The notes under the pieces: model-generated
The model's database searches: none
Told to the model about the DNA's origin: nothing
Seen by the model: the letters and a program-made list of their open reading frames with translations, nothing else
Shown: piece by piece, positions 18,247 to 27,522 of the stretch
Layout of the letters: each line of letters begins with the position of its first letter
Position numbering within the stretch: the stretch's first letter is position 1
Source of the DNA: Calothrix sp. NIES-2100
GTDB lineage: Bacteria; Cyanobacteriota; Cyanobacteriia; Cyanobacteriales; Nostocaceae
Length of the DNA stretch: 64,000 nt
Assembly (NCBI RefSeq): GCF_002368195.1
Contig: NZ_AP018178.1
Span: 7,824,645-7,888,644, forward strand
Reading direction: 5' to 3'
Program-made: the position numbers and the translations under genes

Positions 18247-18825
18247 TTGCTTAATACAAACCGAAACATGACTTACGACCGCGATAATCGTTCTTTATTC
18301 GTTCTGCCTTCAACCCAGGATCATATTCAAGGTGTACTGAATGCTGCTGTAGTCTGCGTCATGTATGGAGATTATGAATGTTTTCAAAGTGCCAACGTCT
18401 ATCGATTAATTAAAGTTGCCGGGCAGCAATTGAAGCTGGAGTTTGGAGAAAACAATTTAGGTTTTATCTTCCGTCATTTTCCTCAGGTACAGATTCATCC
18501 CCATGCTCAACGGGCAGCGCAAGCTGCGGAAGCCGCTGCGGCTCAAGGGCAGTTTTGGCAAATGCATGAGATGCTGTTTATCCATCAACAGGAGTTGGGA
18601 AATGGCTATCTAGTGGAGTACGCCAATCGTTTAGGACTTGATATTTCTCAATTTTTACAGGATTTATCCAGGGGAACGTATGTCAATCGGATCAATGCAG
18701 ATATCGAAGGTGGACTGCGAAGTGGAGTGGAGGCTGCACCCGCTTTGTTTATTAATGGAATTCGCTATCTTGATCGCTGGACTGTTGAGCAGATAATGGC
18801 AGCCATTGTTGCTGCAAATAATTAA
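18247..18825 (+). CDS. DsbA-like protein lacking the second active-site Cys (CFQS)
   Basis: Paralogue of the 13870-14475 protein (shared RHFPQ-QIHP, GQFWQMHEML and PALFINGIRY), following the second kinase/regulator pair. The expected CxxC reads C45-F-Q-S48, so the resolving Cys is replaced by Ser, and the N-terminal CGSC of the sister protein is absent. It could work as a monothiol or glutathione-dependent enzyme, a substrate-trapping adaptor or a non-catalytic sensor partner. Start: TTG 18247 has TAAGG about 7 nt upstream; ATG 18268 lacks a clear site but would also give a complete fold. The family call is good; function is open. Confidence 0.83.
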   Translation: MLNTNRNMTYDRDNRSLFVLPSTQDHIQGVLNAAVVCVMYGDYECFQSANVYRLIKVAGQQLKLEFGENNLGFIFRHFPQVQIHPHAQRAAQAAEAAAAQGQFWQMHEMLFIHQQELGNGYLVEYANRLGLDISQFLQDLSRGTYVNRINADIEGGLRSGVEAAPALFINGIRYLDRWTVEQIMAAIVAANN

Positions 18826-18924
18826 GGTTATTGATGCTTATCCCAACAAGTATTTCATAACTTCTATACGGACGACAAGAATTAGAGATTTCAGCAATTT
18901 AGCAAGAATACAGAGGCGATCGCC

Positions 18925-19734
18925 ATGATAGTTTTTACATGGAAAAAAGTTCAAAAATTGTTGCTGTGGTTATTTGCATTAAGTGTTGTCGTGAGAATAT
19001 CAATGCATCCAACACCAGCCACCTCCCAGGAATTACCTCAAGCGTCCAACTCTAAACCTGCGATCGTTCTCGTTCATGGAGCTTATGCTGACGGTACATC
19101 ATGGCAACACGTTATTCCATTGTTAGAGCAAGATGGCTACAGAGTGACTGCTGTGCAGATTCCCCTCACCTCGCTTGCTGATGATGTAGCAACGACAAAG
19201 CGGGCGATTAATAATCAAAAAGGTTCTGTTGTAGTAGTTGGACATTCCTATGCTGGAAATGTGATTACGGGTGCAGCAGCTGGCAATCCACAGGTAAAAG
19301 CTCTGGTTTATGTTAATGCTTTCGCACCAGATGTAGGTGAAAAGACGAGTGATTTAAATAAAAGGTACGCAGCACCTCCGATTAGTACGGCGATCATGTC
19401 TGATGCTGCAAACTTTCTCTATGTCGATCGCAAGAAGTTTCACGAATTTTTTGCCCAGGACGTATCAAAGGCTGAGGCGCGAGTGATGGCAGCAACCCAA
19501 AAGCCAATCGCCAGCGCAGCCTTTGAGCAATCAGTCAATGAAATCGCTTGGAAAACAATTCCTTCCTGGTTTATCGTGACTCAAAGCGATCGCGCCATTA
19601 ACCCCGAACTTCAACGATTTATGGCTAAACGGATTGGTGCTAAGATAACCGAAGTTAACTCCAGTCATGTTCCTTTTATCTCTCATCCAAAAGAAGTTAC
19701 TAAAGTGATTGAAGCAGCAAGCACGGCTGTGTGA
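18925..19734 (+). CDS. Secreted alpha/beta hydrolase
   Basis: 269 residues with an N-terminal signal sequence (hydrophobic stretch about 9-25, likely cleavage near ATSQE). Alpha/beta-hydrolase motifs: oxyanion region LVHGAYADG, nucleophile elbow GHSYAG, Asp in TQSDRAI and His in NSSHVPF, resembling the EstC/salicylate-esterase-like group. It acts as an ester or amide hydrolase on an unknown substrate, probably in the periplasm. First gene of a co-directional redox/hydrolase cluster after the second signalling module, so control by that regulator is possible but not shown. Confidence 0.85.
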   Translation: MIVFTWKKVQKLLLWLFALSVVVRISMHPTPATSQELPQASNSKPAIVLVHGAYADGTSWQHVIPLLEQDGYRVTAVQIPLTSLADDVATTKRAINNQKGSVVVVGHSYAGNVITGAAAGNPQVKALVYVNAFAPDVGEKTSDLNKRYAAPPISTAIMSDAANFLYVDRKKFHEFFAQDVSKAEARVMAATQKPIASAAFEQSVNEIAWKTIPSWFIVTQSDRAINPELQRFMAKRIGAKITEVNSSHVPFISHPKEVTKVIEAASTAV

Positions 19735-19902
19735 AGTAATCCCAATCCTAAGAGAAGCAGTTTCTCGGTACATACAAATAGAACAAACTTAATTATTGAC
19801 TCTCGGAGATTTGATCGTGGCGACTCAAAATACAGCTATCACTGAAGTCGATCGCAGTCAACCCTTACTGCACTAACCATTCGCACATTAGGGAGATGAA
19901 CG

Positions 19903-21498
19903 ATGAATGCTATGAGTCACTATGACTATATTGTAATTGGTGCAGGTTCGGCTGGTTGTGTGGTTGCCAATCGTTTAACCGAAGACTGTGACACAACCGT
20001 GTTACTCCTCGAAGCGGGCAACCCAGCTACAAAACCAGAAATTCAAATTCCAGCGCAATGCTTTAGTCTAATAGGCTCTGAAGTGGATTGGGGGTACTTT
20101 TCTGAGCCGGAACCCTACCTGAAGGGTCGCAAAATGTTTTGTTCCCGTGGCAAAGTCTTAGGGGGCAGCAGTTCGATTAATTTTATGATGTATGTCCGGG
20201 GCAATCCTCACGATTACGATCGCTGGCAGGAATTAGGAAATCCCGGTTGGTCGTACCTTGATGTCTTGCCCTATTTCAAGAAATCGGAACACCAGCAACG
20301 AGGCGCATCAGAATTTCACGGGGTTGATGGGGAGTTGAGCGTTACCGATTTGATATCCCCTGCTGTGGTTTCTCAACGCTTTGTAGATGCTTGTGTGGCA
20401 ATGGGATACAACTACAATCCTGATTTTAATGGTGTACAGCAAGAAGGGGTAGGATTCTATCAGTTAACGGTCAAAGATGGTAAACGGCACAGTGCTGCCT
20501 CTGCTTTTCTCCTACCTATTCTCCATCGTCTTAATTTGACCGTAATGACAGGGGCATTGGTGACGCGATTGCTGTTTGAAGGCACTCGCTGTGTGGGAGT
20601 GGAATATCTGCATGAAAGTACGCTCCACCAGGTTAGAGTCAACCAAGAAGTGATTTTAAGTGCGGGTGCGTTTGATTCGCCCAAACTGCTAACGCTTTCT
20701 GGTATTGGGGATGCACAATATCTGCAAGCGATGGGAATTTCTGTTGTTGCAGATTTGCCGGGTGTCGGTCAAAACCTTCAGGATCACATTCTCACTTCTG
20801 TCGTTCAAGAAGTTACTCAAGATATACACCCTGCTATCACTAGTAATGGAGTTGAAGCCGGATTATTTTTGCATAGCAAGGGTAATGTGGAGGCAGTACC
20901 AGATTTGCAGTTCTTTTTCGGCCCGATTCAATTTTTGTCACCTGGTTATACTCCTGCTGATTTTGGATTTACAGGTGCAGTCTCTCTTACCTGTCTCCAA
21001 AATATTGGTAGCGTCACTTTGCGTCCTGCCGGAGGCAGCAGCGCCTCGCTATCGCCTGACCCCAAAGAAGCACCAACCATTCGGATGAATTATCTACAAA
21101 GTCAAGCCGATGTGCAGAAGTTGGTTGAGGGAGTTAAATTAATCCGCCAATTATTTCACACCAGTGCCTTTGATGATTTTCATGGTGAAGAGATTGCTCC
21201 AGGTTCCCACGTTCAGAGTGATGCAGCACTGGAAGCTTACATTCGGGACACTTGCAGCACTGTATGGCATCCAGTTGGCACTTGCAAAATGGGCATTGAC
21301 CCAATGGCAGTGGTCGATCCTAAGTTGCGGGTACATGGGGTTGAGGGATTGCGAGTTGTTGATGCTTCCATCATGCCAACAATCACCACGGGAAATACGA
21401 ACGCACCGACCATCATGATTGGCGAAAAAGCGGCAGATTTAATTAAAGCGGAGCGTACCTCACAAAGCATTGCCAATAAACCCCTCTATGCTGCTTGA
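19903..21498 (+). CDS. GMC-family FAD-dependent oxidoreductase (choline/alcohol dehydrogenase-like)
   Basis: 531 residues. N-terminal FAD-binding YIVIGAGSAGCVVANRL, GMC signature 1 around GKVLGGSSSINFM, signature 2 around GAFDSPKLLTLSGIG, and C-terminal catalytic-His region WHPVGTCKMG followed by GNTNAPTIMIGEKAADLI. It oxidises an alcohol with FAD as acceptor; the substrate cannot be told. GGGAG lies about 10 nt before the ATG. Between it and the previous gene a 19-codon GTG ORF (19818-19877) is too short to call. Confidence 0.92.
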   Translation: MNAMSHYDYIVIGAGSAGCVVANRLTEDCDTTVLLLEAGNPATKPEIQIPAQCFSLIGSEVDWGYFSEPEPYLKGRKMFCSRGKVLGGSSSINFMMYVRGNPHDYDRWQELGNPGWSYLDVLPYFKKSEHQQRGASEFHGVDGELSVTDLISPAVVSQRFVDACVAMGYNYNPDFNGVQQEGVGFYQLTVKDGKRHSAASAFLLPILHRLNLTVMTGALVTRLLFEGTRCVGVEYLHESTLHQVRVNQEVILSAGAFDSPKLLTLSGIGDAQYLQAMGISVVADLPGVGQNLQDHILTSVVQEVTQDIHPAITSNGVEAGLFLHSKGNVEAVPDLQFFFGPIQFLSPGYTPADFGFTGAVSLTCLQNIGSVTLRPAGGSSASLSPDPKEAPTIRMNYLQSQADVQKLVEGVKLIRQLFHTSAFDDFHGEEIAPGSHVQSDAALEAYIRDTCSTVWHPVGTCKMGIDPMAVVDPKLRVHGVEGLRVVDASIMPTITTGNTNAPTIMIGEKAADLIKAERTSQSIANKPLYAA

Positions 21499-21534
21499 GA
21501 ACTGGTTTATCACTTAAAAAGAAAACTCAAAACT

Positions 21535-22074
21535 ATGAATTTACAAACAGCTCAAACCACCACTATTGCTGACGAGTCGGCAATCCGTGCTTTCCATCGC
21601 CAGATGATTGATGCTTGGAATCGAGGTAGCGGCGAAGGCTTCGCTGCCCCATTCAGCGAAACTGCCGATTTTATCACGTTCGAGGGTACGCATCTCAAGG
21701 GTCGAAAAGAAATCGCTGCATTTCATCAACAATTGTTCGACACAGTTGTTAAAGGAACACGCCTAGAGGGTGAGGTGGATTTTATCCGCTTCGTGAACTC
21801 GCAACTCGCGCTCATGCTCTTAGTTATCAGGGTAATACTGCCCGGACAAACCGAAGCTTCACCGTCACGAAATTCGCTGCCGCTATACGTCATAACGAAA
21901 GGCGACGAAGGTTGGCAAATCGAAGGGTTGCTCAATACCCGGAAGTTAACGCTAGAACGTCAATTCTTCTTAGACGACTTTGACTCACTGAGCGCAGAGG
22001 CTCAACGTCAAGTGACTGACCTCGTTGTAAGTCTCAAGCAGCGTCATCAAGCAGAGCAATCAAAGGAGATGTAA
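21535..22074 (+). CDS. SnoaL-like/SgcJ-EcaC-family protein
   Basis: 179 residues with the NTF2-like alpha+beta pattern of SgcJ/EcaC proteins: AIRAFHRQMIDAWNRGSG, then FSETADFITFEGTHLKGRKE, ending with a charged helical tail. Members bind small hydrophobic molecules, some acting as isomerases or cyclases; many have no known activity. It lies 36 bp after the GMC gene and before the SDR, consistent with one operon. Confidence 0.8.
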   Translation: MNLQTAQTTTIADESAIRAFHRQMIDAWNRGSGEGFAAPFSETADFITFEGTHLKGRKEIAAFHQQLFDTVVKGTRLEGEVDFIRFVNSQLALMLLVIRVILPGQTEASPSRNSLPLYVITKGDEGWQIEGLLNTRKLTLERQFFLDDFDSLSAEAQRQVTDLVVSLKQRHQAEQSKEM

Positions 22075-22206
22075 GGAATGGTACTAAGTTAAAATACAAA
22101 AGACGATCGCCTTAGCTCCCCAATACGGGCTGACTATTCTTCCTCCTGACTCTACTCTCCATTAGCAACTGACCGTTTAAAACCCAACAATCAGAGGATT
22201 AGCATA

Positions 22207-22956
22207 ATGAAAAAACTACAAGGAAAAATCGCCCTTGTCACGGGTGGCAACAGTGGTATCGGTCTTGCCACAGCCAAACAGTTTGTTGCTGAAGGAGCCT
22301 ATGTCTACATCACAGGTCGTCGCCAAGCCGAACTGGATACTGCTGTAGAAGCCATTGGTAAAAATGTTACGGCTGTGCAGAGCGATGTTTCTAATCTGGC
22401 AGACCTCGATCGCCTGTTTGCCACCATTGAGCAAGAGCAAGGACACCTCAATATCATCTTTGCTAATGCTGGCGTTGGAGAAATTGCCCCACTTGGAGCG
22501 ATCGCTGAGGAACACTTTGACAAAACATTCAACACAAACGTTAAAGGTTTGCTGTTCACCGTACAAAAGGCACTGCCACTTTTGCCAGAGGGCGCTTCTA
22601 TTATTTTGAATGCTTCGATTACTTCTATAAAAGGTACACCAGCATTCAGTGTTTACAGTGCCTCCAAAGCCGCCGTGCGATCGTTTGCTCGGAATTGGAT
22701 ACTCGACCTTAGAGAACGCAAGATCCGAGTGAATGCCATTAGCCCTGGTGTTGTTCCGACTCCTGGTTACGATCATTTGGGACTGAATGACCAGCAGTTG
22801 CAAGAATTCGTGGACAGCCAAGCTGTCACTATTCCATTAGGGCGAGTCGGCACACCGGATGAGATTGCCAAAGCGGTTGTTTTTCTGGCTTCAGATGACA
22901 GCAGCTTTGTGAACGGCATTGAGTTGTTTGTCGATGGTGGTATGGCACAGATTTGA
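22207..22956 (+). CDS. Short-chain dehydrogenase/reductase
   Basis: 249 residues, classical SDR. Cofactor motif TGGNSGIG near the N-terminus, NAG in FANAGVGE, catalytic Ser in [13 protein letters not shown] (Tyr/Lys), and the C-terminal GIELFVDGG typical of the family. The residues after strand 2 (TGRRQAEL) favour NADP(H). Oxidises or reduces an unknown alcohol/ketone. GAGG lies shortly before the ATG. Part of the 18.9-24.6 kb cluster. Confidence 0.92.
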   Translation: MKKLQGKIALVTGGNSGIGLATAKQFVAEGAYVYITGRRQAELDTAVEAIGKNVTAVQSDVSNLADLDRLFATIEQEQGHLNIIFANAGVGEIAPLGAIAEEHFDKTFNTNVKGLLFTVQKALPLLPEGASIILNASITSIKGTPAFSVYSASKAAVRSFARNWILDLRERKIRVNAISPGVVPTPGYDHLGLNDQQLQEFVDSQAVTIPLGRVGTPDEIAKAVVFLASDDSSFVNGIELFVDGGMAQI

Positions 22957-22975
22957 AGTCCAAAAGGAGTTAAAG

Positions 22976-23075
22976 ATGAAACTGATCTCTGTTAATGTCG
23001 GGCTGCCGTGAAGCCTTACCCGAAAGCTGGCGGGACTACTTTCAAGAGCAGATCCGTCGTCAGGATGTGAGATAG
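22976..23075 (+). pseudogene. MOSC-domain protein relic, ends only
   Basis: After a good ribosome binding site (AAGGAG) the ATG at 22976 starts MKLISVNVGLP and then stops. One base later, in another frame, EALPESWRDYFQEQ continues to a stop at 23075. These resemble the first and last segments of YiiM-like MOSC-domain proteins, with the middle deleted. The family call is by recollection of the terminal motifs and is moderate. Confidence 0.5.
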
Positions 23076-23121
23076 ATCGACCCGAATAAACAATCGCATT
23101 TCACTATCTGAGGAGATCGAG

Positions 23122-24615
23122 ATGACAATAACGACCGATTCCGATTTTGCTGCCCGCGAGGCACTACGCCTGCTCGGCCCCGATCCCGAAAACTGGGTGC
23201 CCGATCGCCCTGGCATCGATCGCAATGTCACTATAATCGGTGGCAGCGGCAGCGGTAGCGCCTTTGTATTTGCGCTACGGCGTGCTGGTATCGGTCGCGT
23301 GACGGCGATCGATGCAGCCGATGACGAGGCTCATGCAGGCGTGTGGCTGACACGAGCGCGGATGGAAAAGCTCCGCACGCCGAAAAATGTGCCTGGCCCG
23401 GAACTAGGCATCCCAGAATTATCCTTTCAAGCCTGGTACGAAGCGCGGCACGGGACGGAAGCTTACGCAGCGATCGATCGCATTGGGCGAGTGACATGGG
23501 CTGAGTACCTCAGTTGGTATCGGCACTTCCTCGGTATTCAGGTTCGTTACCGGACGAAGTTGGTGCGAATTGAGCCAGCCGTAGGTTTCTTCAGCCTACA
23601 CCTCGAGGTAAACGGTGTTCCGCAGATAGAGACTACACGCAAAATTATCTTCGCCAATGGCGTGGCTGGCACTGGTGGTGCATACATACCTCCAGTACTG
23701 GCTGACTTACCACGCACGCTGTACGCTCATACCGCCGATGCCATCGATTTTGAAGCACTGCGAGGTAAGACTGTGGCGGTGCTGGGTGGGGCGGCTTCAG
23801 CTTTCGATGCAGCAGGAGTGGCGCTAGAATCGGGAGCTAAGGCAGTACACCTATTTGTACGCCGGTCGGCACTTCCATCTCTACCAATCCTTCGGATACG
23901 GGAATATCCTGGTGCTTACTGCAACTATCCCCAACTACCCGATGCAGCCCGCTGGTTTCAAGCTTGGCGCTTTCGTCAAGCAGGCTCCACGCCATCACGA
24001 AACGCGATTGAGCGAGCGATCGCCTTCCCGAACTTTCACATACACCTATCTGCACCTTGGAAATCGGCACGGACAATGGGCGATGCGGAAGCCGCCGCCA
24101 AGGGCGAACGCATTGTCATTCAGGTGAATGATGAGGTTTTCGAGTTTGATTTTGCGATCGCTGGCACTGGTTACTTCGTTGACCCAACAAAGCGTCCCGA
24201 ACTAGCCGACTTTGCCCAGCACATTGCCCTCTGGCGCGATCGCTACGAGCCACCAGAAGACCTGCGCGACGACTATTTGGGAACGCACCCTTACTTGGGT
24301 AACGCCCGCGAATACCTAGAAAAAGTACCTGGCACTGCCCCTTACCTGAAAGACATTCACGTATTTAATCCTGCTGGTTTCGTCAGCTTTGGCTTGCCAA
24401 TTGGTGACATATTTAGCATCCGCCGCGACATACCTGGAATAGTATCGTGCATCAGCCACGACTTGTTCTTTGAGGACTGGGCGCATCATGAGGCACGTAT
24501 CACAGGCGATATCGCCCCCGATTTTGAGAACTCGCTCTATGCTACTGCGGTGTGGAAACAACCGATCGAGGCAGCGACCCGCCAGGTAGAAAACCTTTTC
24601 ACCAGTAACAAATAA
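23122..24615 (+). CDS. FAD/NAD(P)-binding oxidoreductase (monooxygenase-like)
   Basis: 497 residues. Dinucleotide-binding loop NVTIIGGSGSGSAFVFALRR near residue 36, a second one VAVLGGAASAFDAAGVAL near residue 217, and ATG-like IAGTGYFVD, the layout of two-dinucleotide-binding flavoproteins such as FAD-dependent monooxygenases. AGGAG precedes the ATG by about 7 nt. Its base composition is visibly more GC-rich than its neighbours (GCC/CGC codons frequent), which suggests a different origin from the surrounding AT-rich genes. Substrate unknown. Confidence 0.78.
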   Translation: MTITTDSDFAAREALRLLGPDPENWVPDRPGIDRNVTIIGGSGSGSAFVFALRRAGIGRVTAIDAADDEAHAGVWLTRARMEKLRTPKNVPGPELGIPELSFQAWYEARHGTEAYAAIDRIGRVTWAEYLSWYRHFLGIQVRYRTKLVRIEPAVGFFSLHLEVNGVPQIETTRKIIFANGVAGTGGAYIPPVLADLPRTLYAHTADAIDFEALRGKTVAVLGGAASAFDAAGVALESGAKAVHLFVRRSALPSLPILRIREYPGAYCNYPQLPDAARWFQAWRFRQAGSTPSRNAIERAIAFPNFHIHLSAPWKSARTMGDAEAAAKGERIVIQVNDEVFEFDFAIAGTGYFVDPTKRPELADFAQHIALWRDRYEPPEDLRDDYLGTHPYLGNAREYLEKVPGTAPYLKDIHVFNPAGFVSFGLPIGDIFSIRRDIPGIVSCISHDLFFEDWAHHEARITGDIAPDFENSLYATAVWKQPIEAATRQVENLFTSNK

Positions 24616-24751
24616 TTCCGGCTCTTAAACGATGTCGGTAGAAAGTGATTGCCATTCCACAATCACTGCTGAATCAAGTATCACTGTTAAATCAATTCAC
24701 TTAACAGTGTCATTTCAACAGATTTTTTACTACTTATCAAAGGAGAATGTC

Positions 24752-25747
24752 ATGGTTGCTCAAGCAAACTCGCCAGCAGCAAAAATTTTGGAAGTTGCTG
24801 AAGATCCACGTCTTTCTATTGGGGTGAAGGAATTTTTGAAAGTGCTGAATTCAGGAGGTGTGCCTCTAGAGACATTACCTCCACTCGAAGCGCGTCAAGT
24901 TCTCGTGGATGCACAGGCTTCTGTTCCAGTAGACCTTTCAGGCATTGAAGAGTCTGAGAAGAAAATTATCGCTGACGGTTATTCGATTACGCTCAATATC
25001 GTGCGACCGGAAGGTGTCAAAGGAACATTGCCTGTTTTCATCTTTATTCATGGTGGTGGTTGGATACTGGGTGATTATCCAACACACAAGCGTATGGTGC
25101 GCGATCTGGTTGTGCTTTCAGGGTTTGCAGGTGTCTTTGTCAACTATACACGCACGCCAGATGCTCAGTATCCACAGGCGATTAATGAGATTTATGCTGC
25201 GACCAAATGGGTTGCCGAGCATGGTGAAGAGATTGGGGTGGATGGCAAGAATCTGGCAGTGGTCGGCAACAGTGTCGGCGGAAATATGACAGCTGTCACT
25301 GCTTTGAAGGCGAAAGAAAACGGAGGGCCACACATCAAGCTACACATCATGATGTGGCCGATCGTCGATGCCGATTTTGAAACGAATTCTTATCATCAAT
25401 TCGGCGATAAAAGGTACCTAACTGCACCTACGATGAAGTGGATGTATGATATGTACATCCCTGACCCAGAAAAGCGCAAAGACATCTATGCTTCTCCCCT
25501 ACAGGCGACGGTTGAGCAACTCAAAGGCTTGCCTCCAGCATTAATTGCAGTTGCAGAGAGCGATATCTTGCATGACGAAGGTACAGCCTACGGACGCAAG
25601 CTCGATGAAGCTGGGGTAGAGGTGACAACGGTGCAGTACAACGGTATGATTCATGACTTTGGACTGCTCAATGGTTTAGCCGATCTGCCACAAGTCCGCT
25701 CTTTGTTTGTTCAAGCTGCTGCCCAATTGAAGAAACATCTGCAATAG
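24752..25747 (+). CDS. HSL-family alpha/beta hydrolase
   Basis: 331 residues from ATG 24752, chosen because AGGAG lies 6 nt upstream; a longer frame from 24632 has no such site. Hormone-sensitive-lipase family motifs: oxyanion HGGGW, nucleophile GNSVGGN, then Asp/His near AESDILHDEG and MIHDFGL. Carboxylesterase on short-chain esters is the usual activity. Last gene of the cluster, before the palindrome at 25855. Confidence 0.9.
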   Translation: MVAQANSPAAKILEVAEDPRLSIGVKEFLKVLNSGGVPLETLPPLEARQVLVDAQASVPVDLSGIEESEKKIIADGYSITLNIVRPEGVKGTLPVFIFIHGGGWILGDYPTHKRMVRDLVVLSGFAGVFVNYTRTPDAQYPQAINEIYAATKWVAEHGEEIGVDGKNLAVVGNSVGGNMTAVTALKAKENGGPHIKLHIMMWPIVDADFETNSYHQFGDKRYLTAPTMKWMYDMYIPDPEKRKDIYASPLQATVEQLKGLPPALIAVAESDILHDEGTAYGRKLDEAGVEVTTVQYNGMIHDFGLLNGLADLPQVRSLFVQAAAQLKKHLQ

Positions 25748-25854
25748 AATGCGATCGATGTTTTTGGGAAAAGGAAAAGACGCTCTTCCATCGCTTTGCT
25801 GCTTACCGAGTTAGCGTAGGGGAAAAGGGTAATTTGCAACTGGGGTCTGGGAAC

Positions 25855-25890
25855 TCGCATCAAAGAAACGTTAACGTTTCTTTGATGCGA
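25855..25890. repeat. Perfect 36-bp loopless palindrome
   Basis: TCGCATCAAAGAAACGTT is followed directly by its exact reverse complement. It starts 108 bp after the hydrolase stop and ends just before the next small ORF. There is no T-run, so it is not a typical terminator. It could be an operator, a recombination site or an unstable cruciform remnant. Confidence 0.9.
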
Positions 25891-25897
25891 TAACCCT

Positions 25898-26122
25898 GTG
25901 CCGTTTCACCTTCAAATTTATCGCGCGACCAGTCCCAACGGGAATTTAAGTTTGGGCAAAGGAACTAGCCAAGCGACAGAAGGTGTTCAAGTGTATAAGT
26001 TTCGGAGTGGAATTTATGAATATTGGGTGTGGGATGGCACGTTAGATAACCCGCAGTCTGGTACTTTAGAGGTATATAAAAACAACCGTATCTTGATGAA
26101 GCAAGCTTGTACGAAAAGTTGA
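25898..26122 (+). CDS. Small hypothetical protein
   Basis: 74-codon ORF from GTG. The C-terminal half (YKFRSGIYEYWVWDGT, SGTLEVYKNNRILMKQ) has a plausible beta-rich composition and ends cleanly. I do not recognise the family. It may be a fragment, since no ribosome binding site is seen and the N-terminus overlaps the edge of the palindrome. Confidence 0.4.
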   Translation: MPFHLQIYRATSPNGNLSLGKGTSQATEGVQVYKFRSGIYEYWVWDGTLDNPQSGTLEVYKNNRILMKQACTKS

Positions 26123-26289
26123 ATCCTAAGTGCGGGTGTTATGCACTTTTTTGAAACCCAGTTACAGCAAGCATCTTAAATTATGCTCCCCAAATGCGCG
26201 ATCGCGTAACCGCTCAGTGTAGCCCATCGTTAAAAGCCAGTCTTTTTTGAAGTTCATAACATCGTTTCACCTTGTCAAACTCAAAGGAT

Positions 26290-26715
26290 ATGGAAGTAGA
26301 CACTCAACACTATGACGATATTATTATCGGTGGCGGCAAAGCAGGTAAAACACTTGCACCAGCGCTGGTCGCTGCTGGACGTAAAACTGCTCTGGTTGAA
26401 CGCAGTTTAAACATGATTGGTGGCGAGTGCATTAATCTCGCTTGCATTCCTACTAAAACTATGGTGGCGAGTGCCAATGTAGCAAACATAGTGCGAAACA
26501 GTTCCGCTTATGGTGTTAAAGCCGATGCACCCACCGTTGATTTAGCAGAGGCGATACGACGTAAACGAATGGTTGTGCAAGGGATGCGTGAAATGAACTT
26601 GCACAATTTAGAAACGGCTTTGGGTCACGAACTGATCATTGGTACAGCCCGCTTTGTTGCTCCCAAAACGATTGAAGTAACGACGGCTGAAGACACCACT
26701 CGCTTACTCATTTGA
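26290..26715 (+). pseudogene. FAD-dependent disulfide reductase (mercuric/lipoamide reductase type), truncated by an IS
   Basis: N-terminal 141 residues of a pyridine-nucleotide disulfide oxidoreductase: IIIGGGKAGKTLAPALVAAG and redox-active Cys pair in GGECINLACIPTKT. The family is about 450-480 residues, so the NAD-binding and dimerisation domains are gone. The stop codon TGA is made by the first bases of the IS terminal repeat at 26714. AAAGGA abuts the ATG at 26290; TTG 26272 is an alternative start. Confidence 0.85.
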
Positions 26716-26794
26716 GTTTAGACTAGACAGCAACAAATGACCCAGCAGTGCTGAGTTCATAAAACACAACCTTCAAGAATGAAGATATTTGAGA

Positions 26795-27444
26795 TTAAGC
26801 AGATTTTTGTTCCTCTTTGCGTGGTTTAGAAGCAGTCTTTTTAACAATTGGATATCGTATTTTCCGGTTACGGACTTTACCTGGTGTCCACCCAAGGGAC
26901 TTTCCACGAGGTTTGGGTGGAGAGGTAGGAGTACCAATCGCGGCGAAAACTCCACCCATAGCTTGAGCAACTCGTCCTGGGGTCAATTTATCCATTGACT
27001 TCTGCCAAGGAAGAGGATTATCAGCAACGATATCACAAGCTAACCATAACTCCCAAGTGATTAACGGCATTAAGTCACTCCAATGTTCACATTTTATTTC
27101 CCGCGATCGCTGTGCTACTGTGTTCTATTGTCCGTTCTTTGAGTGTCACCGCATCTGGGCGTGACCAAGCTGTATGATCTCCTGCCAACAATATGCGTTT
27201 TTCTGTTGGTATTTGCTTGATATATAACTCCATTAATTTCTCGCGGTCTGGTTTGGTATCTTGTATCGCTTCATAGATACTCGGCAAGAGTGCGTCTAAA
27301 CACTGGCGATAAAGATAAATCTGCCAGACTGTAAACATTACGGGTCAACAGTATCGCATCTGTTAGTTCAAATGTTGCATCATGTGCTTTGCCTAGATGC
27401 GTATAGGCGGCTTGACGAAATTCTTCGAGTCTGGCACGTTTCAT
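26795..27444 (-). pseudogene. Cyanobacterial IS transposase with frameshift and internal deletion
   Basis: Starts at ATG 27444 (MKRARLEEFRQAAYTHLGKA), shifts frame near 27300 into the segment LLPSIYEAIQDTKPDREKLM and GDHTAWSRPDAVTLKERTIE, then jumps to a C-terminal segment (ITWELWLACDIVADNPLPW, TPGRVAQAMGG, KPRGKSLGW). About half of the usual ~420-residue protein is missing. It resembles the NF041680-type putative transposases of cyanobacteria (from memory). Confidence 0.7.
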
Positions 27445-27486
27445 ATTGGCAGATAAGAGTAGGTGATTCTCTCTTAGCTTCTGCCG

Positions 27487-27522
27487 AAAGGGGGACTGTC
27501 TTCAATCAGACATCCCCTTTTT
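27487..27522 (+). terminator. Rho-independent-like hairpin inside the IS
   Basis: Left arm AAAGGGGGACTGTCT and right arm AGACATCCCCTTT, followed by T residues on the plus strand. It lies just upstream of the transposase start and could block incoming transcription. Confidence 0.45.

Noticed and set aside
19818..19877. 19-codon GTG ORF before the GMC gene
   Set aside because: Too short and without homology that I recognise; not called.
22216..22821. 201-codon minus-strand ORF
   Set aside because: Exact antisense of the SDR gene, with unlikely composition; a shadow frame.
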